This document shows, in pieces, positions 7,429 through 15,107 of a stretch of DNA of 16,513 bases; position 1 is the first letter of the stretch, and each line of letters opens with the position of its first letter. Origin of the DNA: an uncultured Lachnospiraceae bacterium (GTDB lineage Bacteria > Bacillota_A > Clostridia > Lachnospirales > Lachnospiraceae). The stretch lies in contig CACYDL010000085.1 in NCBI GenBank assembly GCA_902773195.1, forward strand, positions 1 to 16,513, written 5' to 3'. The notes below the pieces were generated by a model, which had not been told where the DNA came from, ran no database searches, and saw only the letters and a list, made by a program, of their open reading frames with translations. Made by a program: the position numbers and the translations under genes.

Positions 7429-7707
7429 ATGCGATTTGTATATCCGGCTGTGATCAGCCAGAAAGACGACAAGACCTACCACGCGGTATTTCCTGATCTG
7501 GCCCTCTGCGAGGCGGACGGCGATTCCGTCGACGACGTGCTGCGCAACGCCAACGCCGCGGCCTACGAGTGGATCGATCTGGAGATGCACGAGGACGAGC
7601 CGGACATTCCGGCCGCCTCGGTCCCCGAGGACATTGTCCTGAAGGAAGGGGAGTTTGTCCGGAGCATACTGGTGATCTACAGGATTCTGGAGGGATGGGA
7701 CGAGTAG
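7429..7707 (+). CDS. HicB-like protein without a HicA partner
   Basis: A 92-residue protein of the HicB antitoxin-like fold. The N-terminus has the typical beta-strand pattern (YPAVIS, then YHAVFPDLALCEADGDS) followed by a helix (VDDVLRNANAAAYEWID). In HicAB systems HicB neutralises the RNase HicA, and many HicB proteins carry a C-terminal DNA-binding domain. Here the C-terminus ends in a short strand (LVIYRIL) and has no obvious helix-turn-helix or ribbon-helix-helix. No HicA is present on either side: the upstream gap is only 75 bp and the downstream gene is a CYTH protein. A stand-alone role is therefore likely. ATG at 7429 has AGGGAGA 8 bp upstream; the in-frame TTG at 7423 is too close to that site. 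Its stop codon directly abuts the next ATG (TAGATG). Confidence 0.8.
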   Translation: MRFVYPAVISQKDDKTYHAVFPDLALCEADGDSVDDVLRNANAAAYEWIDLEMHEDEPDIPAASVPEDIVLKEGEFVRSILVIYRILEGWDE

Positions 7708-8205
7708 ATGGAGATCGAACGCAAGTGGCTCGTCCGGGGATGGCCCGGAATACAGTCGGCTCCCGTGAAGGAGGAGCTCATGGAGCAGGGCTATCTCGTC
7801 GTGCGCCCCTCGGTCAGGATCCGCAGGGAAGCCGTCATCGGCGGGGAGACCGCCTACGTTCTGTGCATCAAATCCGGCACGGGCATCGCGAGGGAGGAGA
7901 TAGAAATCCTCATCAGCGAAGAGAAGTACGGTGAAATCAGGGGCGTCATCGGCGCGCCGATGATAGAGAAGCTCCGCAGGACCTGGCGCCTTCCCGACGG
8001 ACACTGCCTGGAGGTCAACCATGTGGACGAGGGCCTGAAAAGCGCCTTCTGGTACGCCGAGATCGAGTATGATTCCGTGGAGGAGGCTCTCGCCTGGAGG
8101 CCGGAGGACGCCGGGCTCGGCGGCTATCTGAGCGACGAGGTGACAGACGTTCCCGGTCAGTCCATGGGGGCGTACTGGGAGAGAACGAGGATGGCAGGAC
8201 ATTGA
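7708..8205 (+). CDS. CYTH-domain triphosphate hydrolase-like protein
   Basis: CYTH proteins form a small beta tunnel that binds triphosphates with metal ions. Known members act on inorganic tripolyphosphate or thiamine triphosphate, or make cAMP. The 165-residue protein starts with the signature MEIERKWLV (E2, E4, K6). Basic tunnel residues follow in PSVRIRRE and CIKSGTG. The acidic pair in EVNHVDE and in AEIEYDS fits metal binding. No CHAD or other domain is fused. The sequence suggests an active hydrolase; the substrate cannot be told, and tripolyphosphate is the default guess for a bacterial member. The ATG directly follows the stop of the HicB-like gene, with GGGA 7 bp upstream, so translation is probably coupled. 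Its stop overlaps the next start (TTGA). Confidence 0.85.
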   Translation: MEIERKWLVRGWPGIQSAPVKEELMEQGYLVVRPSVRIRREAVIGGETAYVLCIKSGTGIAREEIEILISEEKYGEIRGVIGAPMIEKLRRTWRLPDGHCLEVNHVDEGLKSAFWYAEIEYDSVEEALAWRPEDAGLGGYLSDEVTDVPGQSMGAYWERTRMAGH

Positions 8206-8657
8206 AATTTGTCATACAGCGTGTAAATGAGGCCTCTGTGGAGGTAAGGAAAGCTGTGATCGGTAAAATCGGTCATGGCTTTCTTGTGTTCATCGGGATT
8301 GAGGAAGACGACACGGAGGAGACCGGCCGCCGGATGGTGAAAAAGATGACCGGCCTCCGCATCTTCGAGGACGGGGAAGGGAGGACGAACCTCAGCCTGG
8401 CGCAGGTCGGAGGCTCCCTGCTTCTGGTGTCCCAGTTTACGCTTCTGGCGGACGTGAGAAAGGGAAACCGCCCCTCCTTCGTCCGGGCCGGCTCCCCGGC
8501 CAGGGCGGAAGAGCTCTACCGGTTCGTCGTCGGACTTTGCCGGGAGAGCGTTCCCTGCGTGGAGGAAGGCGCCTTCGGCGAGCACATGAAGGTGTCTCTG
8601 GTCAACGACGGCCCCTTCACCATCCTCATGGACTCCCATGAGCTTTTCGGAAGTTGA
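8202..8657 (+). CDS. dtd: D-aminoacyl-tRNA deacylase
   Basis: The enzyme removes D-amino acids, and glycine mischarged on tRNA-Ala, from tRNA, protecting translation in the cytoplasm. The 151 residues match the usual length. Family motifs are clear: the N-terminal [31 protein letters not shown] with SQFT at residues 77-80, and the Gly-cisPro motif in NDGPFT (residues 137-140) that enforces chirality. The start is TTG at 8202, overlapping the CYTH stop as TTGA. GAGGA lies 10 bp upstream and AGGA lies 2 bp upstream. TTG is preferred because the conserved KFVIQRV follows at once. The VWA-like gene begins 10 bp after its stop. Confidence 0.95.
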   Translation: MKFVIQRVNEASVEVRKAVIGKIGHGFLVFIGIEEDDTEETGRRMVKKMTGLRIFEDGEGRTNLSLAQVGGSLLLVSQFTLLADVRKGNRPSFVRAGSPARAEELYRFVVGLCRESVPCVEEGAFGEHMKVSLVNDGPFTILMDSHELFGS

Positions 8658-8667
8658 GGGCACTGCC

Positions 8668-10074
8668 ATGAAGGAAGCCGGAACGGACGCACGGACGGCG
8701 GCCGCGGAAGAGATCGTCGCCTATATCAGGGACCGCCTCGTCGTCCTCATGCCGTATTTCAACCGCGCCCTTCTGTGCATGCCGGTTGAATTTGAGGAGA
8801 GCGCGGAGCGGAAGGACGGAGAAGGGCCCGGCAGCGGAAAAAGCGGCGGACGGGCAGAAGGCGGAGCGTCCCCTGACCGGGGTGAGGCCGGCGCGCCGGC
8901 TTCCGACGGCGACGTCATCCGGGTCGGCGCGGCGGAGATCCTGCGGGTTTACCGGGAGGACGAGAACCGTCTCGCGAGGATCTTTCTCCATATGATCTTC
9001 CACTGCGTCTACTGCCATCCCTTCCGGACCGCCGGCCTCGATCCGAAGCGCTGGGACGCCGCGTCGGATATCGCCGCGGAGAGCGTCATCCTGGGGCTGG
9101 GGATCCGGGAGCTGGGACTTCCGGACGACGGACCCAGACAGGAGCTCGTCGACCGGGTGATCCGTTCCGCCGGCGAAGCCTCCGCCGAACGGATCTACCA
9201 TTACCTTTCCGGGAATCCCCGCGAGGCGGAGGACATCTTCCGCTCCGAGGGCCTGTACCGCATGGACAGCCACCGGCTGTGGGTCTCGGGGAACGACGCT
9301 TCGGTCCGCGAGATCTACACGTCGAAATCCGCCGCGGACCAATTCGAGGAGAAGGTGCGGAAGTGGATGAAGCTTCAGCAGTCCGCCCGCAGCGAGACCC
9401 TCTCCGGAAGGCACTCGATGGGCGACCAGGCCGGGACGAGAAAGGACCGCATCCGCGGCCTGAAAAGAGACGACTACGACTATTCGGAATTCCTGAAGCG
9501 CTTTGCCAGGCGCACCGAGGAGGTGCGGATCAATCCGGAGGAATTCGATTACATCTATTACACCTACGGCCTCTCCCTCTACGAGAACATGCCGCTGATC
9601 GAGCCGCTGGAATACCGGGACGCCCTGAAGATCTGCGATTTTGTCATCGCCATCGACACGTCGGGATCCTGCCAGGGGTACACGGTGCGGCGCTTCCTGG
9701 ACAAGACCTGGTCCCTGCTGAAAAACAGCGATATCTTCCCGGAGAGGATGAATCTGCGGATCATACAGTGCGACTGCGAGATCCAGAGCGAGGCGCTGAT
9801 CACCTCCGAGGAGGAATTCAACCGGTACATGAGGGAGATCGAGATCGCCGGAGCGGGCGGCACGGATTTCACCCCCGTGTTCGAGAGGGTGGACGAGCTG
9901 CTCCGCGAGGGAGAATTCCACGATTTCCGGGGAATGATCTATTTTACGGACGGGCTGGGACGCTTCCCGGCGCAGAAACCGGCCTACCGCACGGCCTTTG
10001 TGTCGGTCGGGAGGTCCGACGACGTCCCGCAGCTGCCGGCCTGGGCCGAGAGCTGCGTGCTGCCGGACATCTGA
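8668..10074 (+). CDS. VWA-like protein with DUF2201-type layout
   Basis: A 468-residue cytoplasmic protein. The C-terminal half is a von Willebrand A fold with a complete metal-ion site: DTSGS (D330, S332, S334), T399 in GGTDFT, and D428 in YFTDG. The N-terminal half resembles the putative metallopeptidase part of DUF2201-type proteins, but the motif at residues 108-112 is HMIFH, with no glutamate as in HExxH, so protease activity is doubtful. Residues 44-81 are a Gly/Glu/Ser-rich, probably disordered insert. VWA proteins of this kind work with MoxR-type AAA+ ATPases (RavA-ViaA, CbbQ-CbbO, NorQ-NorD), and such an ATPase follows 48 bp downstream. ATG 8668 is chosen over ATG 8638 because GAGGG sits 7 bp before it and 8638 lies inside dtd. 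The exact task is unknown. Confidence 0.82.
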   Translation: MKEAGTDARTAAAEEIVAYIRDRLVVLMPYFNRALLCMPVEFEESAERKDGEGPGSGKSGGRAEGGASPDRGEAGAPASDGDVIRVGAAEILRVYREDENRLARIFLHMIFHCVYCHPFRTAGLDPKRWDAASDIAAESVILGLGIRELGLPDDGPRQELVDRVIRSAGEASAERIYHYLSGNPREAEDIFRSEGLYRMDSHRLWVSGNDASVREIYTSKSAADQFEEKVRKWMKLQQSARSETLSGRHSMGDQAGTRKDRIRGLKRDDYDYSEFLKRFARRTEEVRINPEEFDYIYYTYGLSLYENMPLIEPLEYRDALKICDFVIAIDTSGSCQGYTVRRFLDKTWSLLKNSDIFPERMNLRIIQCDCEIQSEALITSEEEFNRYMREIEIAGAGGTDFTPVFERVDELLREGEFHDFRGMIYFTDGLGRFPAQKPAYRTAFVSVGRSDDVPQLPAWAESCVLPDI

Positions 10075-10122
10075 AGCAGGCCGGACGGCCGGCGTATTTT
10101 ACAGGACTAAGAGCGAAGAGAG

Positions 10123-11652
10123 ATGAATATAGAAGACGCGAAAACAGAAATCAGGAGAGCCGTGAGCATCTATCTGCGAAAGGACGGGTACGGGAATTAC
10201 CGGATCCCCGTCGAAAAGCAGCGGCCCGTATTCATGATCGGCGCCCCGGGCATCGGCAAGACCGCCATCATGGAACAGATCGCCCGGGAGCTGGATCTCC
10301 TGCTGGTTTCCTATTCCATGACGCATCACACGCGCCAGAGCGCCATCGGACTCCCCTTCATCGTCCGCCGGACTTACGGGGGAGAGGCGTACGACGTCTC
10401 CGAGTACACCATGTCGGAGATCGTGGCCTCCGTGTACGAGAGCATGGAGAAGAGCGGAAAGAAGGAGGGAATCCTGTTTCTCGATGAGATCAACTGCGTC
10501 TCCGAGACCCTGGCGCCCTCCATGCTGCGCTTTCTCCAGTACAAGACCTTCGGAAATCAGCGCATTCCGAGGGGCTGGGTCATCGTGACGGCGGGAAACC
10601 CACCGGAATTCAACCGTTCGGTCCGGGAATTCGACGTGGTGACGCTGGACCGCCTCAAAGTGCTGAACGTGGAGCCCGACTACGAGACGTGGAAGCGCTA
10701 CGCCGCCGCGAAGGGGATTCACCGGTCGGTCCAGAGCTATCTGGACGTGCGCACCGAGGATTTCTACCGCATTGAATCGGACGCCGACGGAAAGTCCTAT
10801 GTGACCGCCCGCGGCTGGGAGGATCTGGCCGAGGCGATCGCCCTCTACGAGGAGATGGATTATCCCGTGGACGTAAGGCTGGTCGGCCAGTACATCCGGA
10901 ACCGCAGGATCGCGGGAGAATTCGCCACCTACTACGAGATCTACCGGAAATACCGGAGCGATTACCGGATCCGGGACATTCTGGCGGGCGAGGAGATCCC
11001 GGAGATCGAGGCGCGGGCGTCGTCGGCGGGCTTCGATGAGAAGCTGACCGTGACGGAGCTTCTCCTCGAGGCCCTGCTCCCCGAGATGATCACCTGCTCC
11101 GAGCACGAGGAGTCCGTGCGGGGGCTGCTGGCTTCCCTTTCGGAGATCCGCGACGGACTCGACGGCCGGGACGGCGCCTATGTGACGGAGCAGCTGGCCC
11201 GGATCCGCGACGGGCGGACCGAAGAGGCGGAGAAGGAGGAGATGGTGCACGGTCTGGACGCTTCCCGGAGAAGGGTTCTCGCGGATCAGGCCGCTTTTGC
11301 CGGGGAATGCCTCCGGGCGGTCCGCATGAAGGATCCCGGGGCGGCCCTTTCCGCGGCCGAGGCATTTTCGACGGTCCGGGCGCTCTATCAGGAGCGCGTC
11401 GCCTCCCTCAGGGCGGAGACGGCGGAGACGGAGAAGCACCTGGCCGGCCTCTTCCGCTTCGCGGAGAAATGCTTCGGCGACGCCAACGAGATGCTTGTGA
11501 TCGTCACCGAGCTGACGGTGAATGGCAGGGCGGCCTCCTTCATCGCGGAGCATGGCTCGGACGAATACTATCGCTATCAGAAGCGGTTCATGCTGCACGA
11601 AAGAAGCCGGGAACTTCAGAGGAAGGTCGGCAGAATCGGAGACGTGCCGTGA
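10123..11652 (+). CDS. MoxR-type AAA+ ATPase with long helical C-terminus
   Basis: A 509-residue AAA+ ATPase. Walker A is GAPGIGKT (residues 40-47, K46). Walker B is ILFLDEIN (D121, E122). A sensor-1-like asparagine lies in VTAGNPPEFN, and VVTLDRL matches the arginine-finger region of MoxR proteins. Residues about 1-280 are the ATPase module. The rest is mostly helical and charged, with coiled-coil character near 340-460; this extension is longer than in a minimal MoxR (about 320 residues). MoxR ATPases remodel client proteins with a VWA partner, encoded just upstream. ATG at 10123 has only a weak purine-rich site (GAAGAGAG). The stop overlaps the GTG of the next gene. The 48-bp gap before it can form a short GGCC hairpin followed by four T, too weak to call a terminator. 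Confidence 0.88.
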   Translation: MNIEDAKTEIRRAVSIYLRKDGYGNYRIPVEKQRPVFMIGAPGIGKTAIMEQIARELDLLLVSYSMTHHTRQSAIGLPFIVRRTYGGEAYDVSEYTMSEIVASVYESMEKSGKKEGILFLDEINCVSETLAPSMLRFLQYKTFGNQRIPRGWVIVTAGNPPEFNRSVREFDVVTLDRLKVLNVEPDYETWKRYAAAKGIHRSVQSYLDVRTEDFYRIESDADGKSYVTARGWEDLAEAIALYEEMDYPVDVRLVGQYIRNRRIAGEFATYYEIYRKYRSDYRIRDILAGEEIPEIEARASSAGFDEKLTVTELLLEALLPEMITCSEHEESVRGLLASLSEIRDGLDGRDGAYVTEQLARIRDGRTEEAEKEEMVHGLDASRRRVLADQAAFAGECLRAVRMKDPGAALSAAEAFSTVRALYQERVASLRAETAETEKHLAGLFRFAEKCFGDANEMLVIVTELTVNGRAASFIAEHGSDEYYRYQKRFMLHERSRELQRKVGRIGDVP

Positions 11653-12962
11653 GCGGGGAAAGCCCCGTCCCCTTCCGCTTCCGGGTGGAGCAGGGCGAAG
11701 CGGTGGTGACCCAGTTTACCGGAGGCGGCGGGACGGCGGAGATTCCGGAGCGCTGGCAGGGCGTGCCCGTGACGGCGGTCGGAAGCTACGCCTTCTTTGA
11801 CAACGGGTCGGACGTCCGGCGCATCCGCGTGCCGGGGAGCGTGAGAAACATTCTTCCCCACGCCTTCGAGCTGTGCATCAGTCTGGAGCAGCTCACGCTG
11901 GAGGAAGGGGTGGAGGAGCTCGGTGAGGACTGCCTTCTGGCGACGGACGTGAGAGAGCTCCGCGTCCCGTCGACCCTGAGAAGGATCCATTCTCCCTGCA
12001 GCCTTCCCTGCCGCCTTGTCATTGCGGACGGCCATCCGTTTTTTTCGACGGACGGCTACGGCGTATACGAAGGAGACACGCTGATCTGCGTCAATCCTCA
12101 CGACGAAAGAGAGTGCTACCGGGTCCGGGAGGGGACCCGCGTGATCCGCAGGGGGGTATTCGAAGACCGTCCGGCCCTCCGAAGGGTGCTGCTTCCGGCC
12201 TCTCTCGAGAGCCTTGGGGAGGGCGTTCTCTCCAACGTGAGGAACCAGTACTCCGGGGAGAAGGGAATCACGGAGGCGGAGGTCGACGGGGCGAATCCGT
12301 ATTTCGGCCGGGACGGGAACTGTCTCTTCAGAAAGCTTCCCGACGGAAAGCGGATCGTGAGATGGTTCGGGGAAGACCGCAGGATCGATCTTCCCGAAGA
12401 CGTCCGGGAGATCGGCCGGGAGGCCTTCGCCGGCATCGGCGTAGAGGCGGTCTCGTTCCCGGCGACGGTCCGGGAGATCGCCCCCGACGCGTTCCGGGGC
12501 TGCCCGCTCCGGGAGGCCCGCGTCAGAGGCGGAGATTTCGGCGTGGTCTTCCCCGCGGGGAACGCCTATCTGCTGAAGGATCTTCTGCGGGGCTTCGGCC
12601 GGGGCGGGAAGCTCTATGATTTCTCCGGATACGACGCGAAGCTCGACAGCTGGTATCCGGACGCCGGACGGGTCGAGATGATTCTCGCCAGGCTCCGGAT
12701 GCCCCGGGACCTGACGGAGGAGAGGAAGGCCTTCTACCGGGAGACCATCGCCTCCAGGACCGGCGAGGTGATCCGGCTGATCGCGTCGGAGTCCAGGCCG
12801 GATCTCCTGCGGGAGCTGGCGGAGGAGGGCTTCCTGGACGACCGCTTGGCGGAGGAGGCGGTCCGCGTCATGAACGGGGCCGGCCTCCACGAGATGACGG
12901 CGTATCTGATGAACTGGAAGAACACGCATCTGGAAAAGAAGGAATTCGACTATTCTCTCTGA
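11649..12962 (+). CDS. Cytoplasmic leucine-rich-repeat protein (BspA-like, LRR_5)
   Basis: A 437-residue protein. Irregular repeats of the BspA type can be read at about residues 35-110, 165-200 and 245-300: phrases such as VPGSVRNILPHAF, VPSTLRRI, LPASLESLGEGV and LPEDVREIGREAF alternate with consensus AF/L positions. The last 90 residues are helical (RLIASESRPDLLRELAEEGF, then HEMTAYLMNWKN) and recall short ankyrin-like helix pairs. BspA-type repeats are usually on secreted or surface proteins, but no signal peptide, membrane segment or wall anchor is present, so it should stay inside the cell. It is probably a protein-binding scaffold or client adaptor for the neighbouring ATPases; that is inference. 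The GTG start overlaps the MoxR stop as GTGA, with GGAGA 6 bp upstream. Confidence 0.78.
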   Translation: MSGESPVPFRFRVEQGEAVVTQFTGGGGTAEIPERWQGVPVTAVGSYAFFDNGSDVRRIRVPGSVRNILPHAFELCISLEQLTLEEGVEELGEDCLLATDVRELRVPSTLRRIHSPCSLPCRLVIADGHPFFSTDGYGVYEGDTLICVNPHDERECYRVREGTRVIRRGVFEDRPALRRVLLPASLESLGEGVLSNVRNQYSGEKGITEAEVDGANPYFGRDGNCLFRKLPDGKRIVRWFGEDRRIDLPEDVREIGREAFAGIGVEAVSFPATVREIAPDAFRGCPLREARVRGGDFGVVFPAGNAYLLKDLLRGFGRGGKLYDFSGYDAKLDSWYPDAGRVEMILARLRMPRDLTEERKAFYRETIASRTGEVIRLIASESRPDLLRELAEEGFLDDRLAEEAVRVMNGAGLHEMTAYLMNWKNTHLEKKEFDYSL

Positions 12963-12980
12963 CCGGAAAGGGGAACGAAC

Positions 12981-14294
12981 ATGTACAGACTGACCTCAAA
13001 GCTGATTATTTACAGGAAGATTCCCAGGGACAGCATCCTGTTCCGGCTCTCGGAGATCTGTCAGAAATTCAGCGAAGGAAATTACGGGAAGGAGGAGCTG
13101 ACGGGAGAGATCCTCGACCAGATCAACCGGCTCCTCGATCTTTCCACCACCTACGGCTTTGACCGCAACCTCTGGCACAATTACCTCGCCTATCTGCTGG
13201 CGACGACCGAGACGCCCTTTACGCTGGTCTCCGAGAAGGTCGGGGCCAACGAGGGGTCGGTGAACCATTTCGCGGAAAATGACTTCGCCGTCTTCCTGGA
13301 GCTCTTCCGGTATGATTTCAGTCCCCTTGAAGAAGCCCTGGGGATCGACTGCTTCCGCGTGATCAGCGACTACAGGGCCGTCGGCAAGAAGGAGAGAATC
13401 TTCAACAAGAGCGTCAGCGAGAAGGTCCGGGAGCTGAGCGAATCCATCGAAAAGGCCCGGGACGCGGGGGAGATGTACCGCATCGTCACCGACTTCTACC
13501 GGAATTACGGCGTCGGAAAGCTCGGCCTCAACAAGGCGTTTCGGATCGACGAGAGCGGAAAGGAGCTTCTGGTTCCCATCACCGCGACGAGCGACGTCGT
13601 CCTCGAGGACCTGGTGGGATATGAGCTCCAGAAGCAGAAGCTCATCGAGAACACGGAGGCCTTCGTGCGGGGCTTCGCGGCCAACAACGTCCTCCTCTAC
13701 GGCGACGCGGGGACGGGAAAATCCACCAGCGTCAAGGCGATCCTGAACCGCTACTACAGCCAGGGCCTCCGCATGATCGAAATCTACAGACATGAGTTCC
13801 GGTCCCTGTCCAGGGTGATTTCGGAGGTCAAGAACCGGAACTACCGTTTCGTCATCTTCATGGACGACCTGTCCTTCGAGGATTTCGAGACGGAGTACAA
13901 GTATCTGAAGGCGGTGATCGAGGGAGGCATCGAGACGAAGCCGGAAAACGTCGTGATCTACGCCACCTCCAACCGCCGGCACCTGATCCGCGAGAGCTGG
14001 AAGGACAGAAGGGACGGGGACGACGAGCTGCACAAGACCGACACCGTCTCGGAGAAGCTTTCCCTGTCGGCCCGGTTCGGCGTGCAGATCGGCTACTTCC
14101 GGCCGTCGCCGAAGGAATTCAACCGGATCGTCACGGAGCTGGCCTCCCGCTATCCGGAAATCACGATGTCGGAGGAAGAGCTTCTGCAGGAGGCAAACAA
14201 GTGGGAGATTGCCCACGGAGGCATCTCGGGACGCACGGCGCAGCAGTTTATCCAGTACGTCGCCGGGCAGGCCTGGAGAGGCAGCGGAGCATGA
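12981..14294 (+). CDS. AAA-type ATP-binding protein, DUF815 family
   Basis: A 437-residue protein matching the DUF815 family of ATPases. The first 200 residues are helical with no recognised domain. The ATPase part has Walker A GDAGTGKS (residues 241-248, K247), Walker B FVIFMDD (D295, D296), a sensor asparagine in YATSNRRHL, and a C-terminal lid region with [14 protein letters not shown]. The phrase [21 protein letters not shown] just before Walker A is typical of the family. Its biochemical role is not established. It is unlike the MoxR ATPase two genes upstream, so the cluster has two different motors. ATG at 12981 has AAGGGGA about 8 bp upstream. It is 18 bp after the repeat protein and 10 bp before the membrane protein. 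Confidence 0.88.
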   Translation: MYRLTSKLIIYRKIPRDSILFRLSEICQKFSEGNYGKEELTGEILDQINRLLDLSTTYGFDRNLWHNYLAYLLATTETPFTLVSEKVGANEGSVNHFAENDFAVFLELFRYDFSPLEEALGIDCFRVISDYRAVGKKERIFNKSVSEKVRELSESIEKARDAGEMYRIVTDFYRNYGVGKLGLNKAFRIDESGKELLVPITATSDVVLEDLVGYELQKQKLIENTEAFVRGFAANNVLLYGDAGTGKSTSVKAILNRYYSQGLRMIEIYRHEFRSLSRVISEVKNRNYRFVIFMDDLSFEDFETEYKYLKAVIEGGIETKPENVVIYATSNRRHLIRESWKDRRDGDDELHKTDTVSEKLSLSARFGVQIGYFRPSPKEFNRIVTELASRYPEITMSEEELLQEANKWEIAHGGISGRTAQQFIQYVAGQAWRGSGA

Positions 14295-14304
14295 GGAGCG
14301 CGGG

Positions 14305-15000
14305 ATGACGGACGAAGAGAAGAAATACGAAAGAGACCGCTGGAAGGAAATGACGCTGTCCCAGAAAGCGCAGCATTTCTGCACCTACTACCTCGCGCAG
14401 ACCGCCGCGGCAGCGGCGATCCTGATCTTCGCGGTCTGGTTTATCCATCACGTGATGAGCCCCCGGGAGATCACCGCGCTGGGCGTCTACGTATTCGACG
14501 ATTACTTCGACGAGGAGGCGTCGGAGGCGTTTAACCTCAGGCTCCGGGAGGACCTGGGCCTGACGGAGAAGCGCGAGATCGTGGTCCTGGCCGGCGGCTA
14601 CAGCGACAGCCAGTATCATCAGATCATGACGATCCAGGCCAGACAGGCCGTCAACGAGGTCGACCTCATCATCGGGACGGAGGAGACCTTCCGCCATCTT
14701 GCCGGACTCGGCTACATGGTGGAGCTCGACGAGGCGCTGGACCGGGATTTCCTCGACAGCCTGTCGGACCGGATCGTGGAGGCCGCGGGTCCTGACCTCA
14801 GCGAGGGCTACGTGGAGCCCGATATCGAGAGCCCCGAGGGCAAAGGGGAGGTCGGAAGATACGGCATCAGCCTGAAGGGAAGCAAGATCTGGGAGGATCT
14901 CATGCTGAGCGGCAGCAGCGACTGTATCGCGGCCGTGGCCGAGGGATCCGAAAACGGAGCGAACATCGAGGTATTCCTGCGCGATCTGTTTTCGGATTGA
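14305..15000 (+). CDS. Single-pass membrane protein with solute-binding-like outer domain
   Basis: A 231-residue protein of unknown function. A charged N-terminus (residues 1-27) is followed by one membrane segment (about 32-51, TAAAAAILIFAVWFIHHV). The basic N-terminal side suggests an inside N-terminus and a roughly 180-residue outer domain. That domain alternates strands and helices; the phrase EVDLIIGTEETFRHLAGLGYMVELDEAL resembles one lobe of family 1 solute-binding proteins, but the second lobe is missing or much reduced. This likeness is by eye only. No lipobox. ATG at 14305 has AGGAG 6 bp upstream, next to the DUF815 stop. It closes the run of nine genes, and its stop codon overlaps the -35 box of the ilvN promoter. 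It may tie the cytoplasmic ATPase cluster to the membrane. Confidence 0.75.
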   Translation: MTDEEKKYERDRWKEMTLSQKAQHFCTYYLAQTAAAAAILIFAVWFIHHVMSPREITALGVYVFDDYFDEEASEAFNLRLREDLGLTEKREIVVLAGGYSDSQYHQIMTIQARQAVNEVDLIIGTEETFRHLAGLGYMVELDEALDRDFLDSLSDRIVEAAGPDLSEGYVEPDIESPEGKGEVGRYGISLKGSKIWEDLMLSGSSDCIAAVAEGSENGANIEVFLRDLFSD

Positions 15001-15024
15001 CAAAGTGTGATTCTGCGGTAAAAT
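14997..15024 (+). promoter_or_regulatory. Sigma-A promoter of ilvN-ilvC
   Basis: TTGACA (14997-15002, perfect) and TAAAAT (15019-15024, 5 of 6) are 16 bp apart. It is the best promoter in the window. The -35 box includes the TGA stop of the membrane-protein gene. The leader to the ilvN ATG would be about 75 bases. It holds two small hairpins (GCGTC 15034-15038 with GACGC 15060-15064; GGCGC 15079-15083 with GCGCC 15089-15093), the second immediately before the ribosome site. No T-box features are visible and the leader is too short for one. Confidence 0.75.
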
Positions 15025-15107
15025 GAGGGAAATGCGTCGGCCCGCTCCGCCCGTTCCCGGACGCGGAGGAAAAGGGAAGGCGCCGGACGCGCCGGAAGGG
15101 AGCTGCT

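Noticed and set aside
10079..10100. GGCC-GGAC-GGCC hairpin with a short T-run as a terminator before the MoxR gene
   Set aside because: Only a 4-bp stem and four T; the VWA and MoxR genes are expected to act together.
10099..11598. A 499-codon minus-strand frame opposite the MoxR gene
   Set aside because: It mirrors the codon pattern of the real gene and shows no motifs or ribosome site.
15023..15107. Leader peptide for attenuation upstream of ilvN
   Set aside because: The frame from ATG 15023 is rich in Pro, Gly and Arg rather than Ile, Leu or Val, it has no stop before ilvN, and no terminator with a T-run follows.
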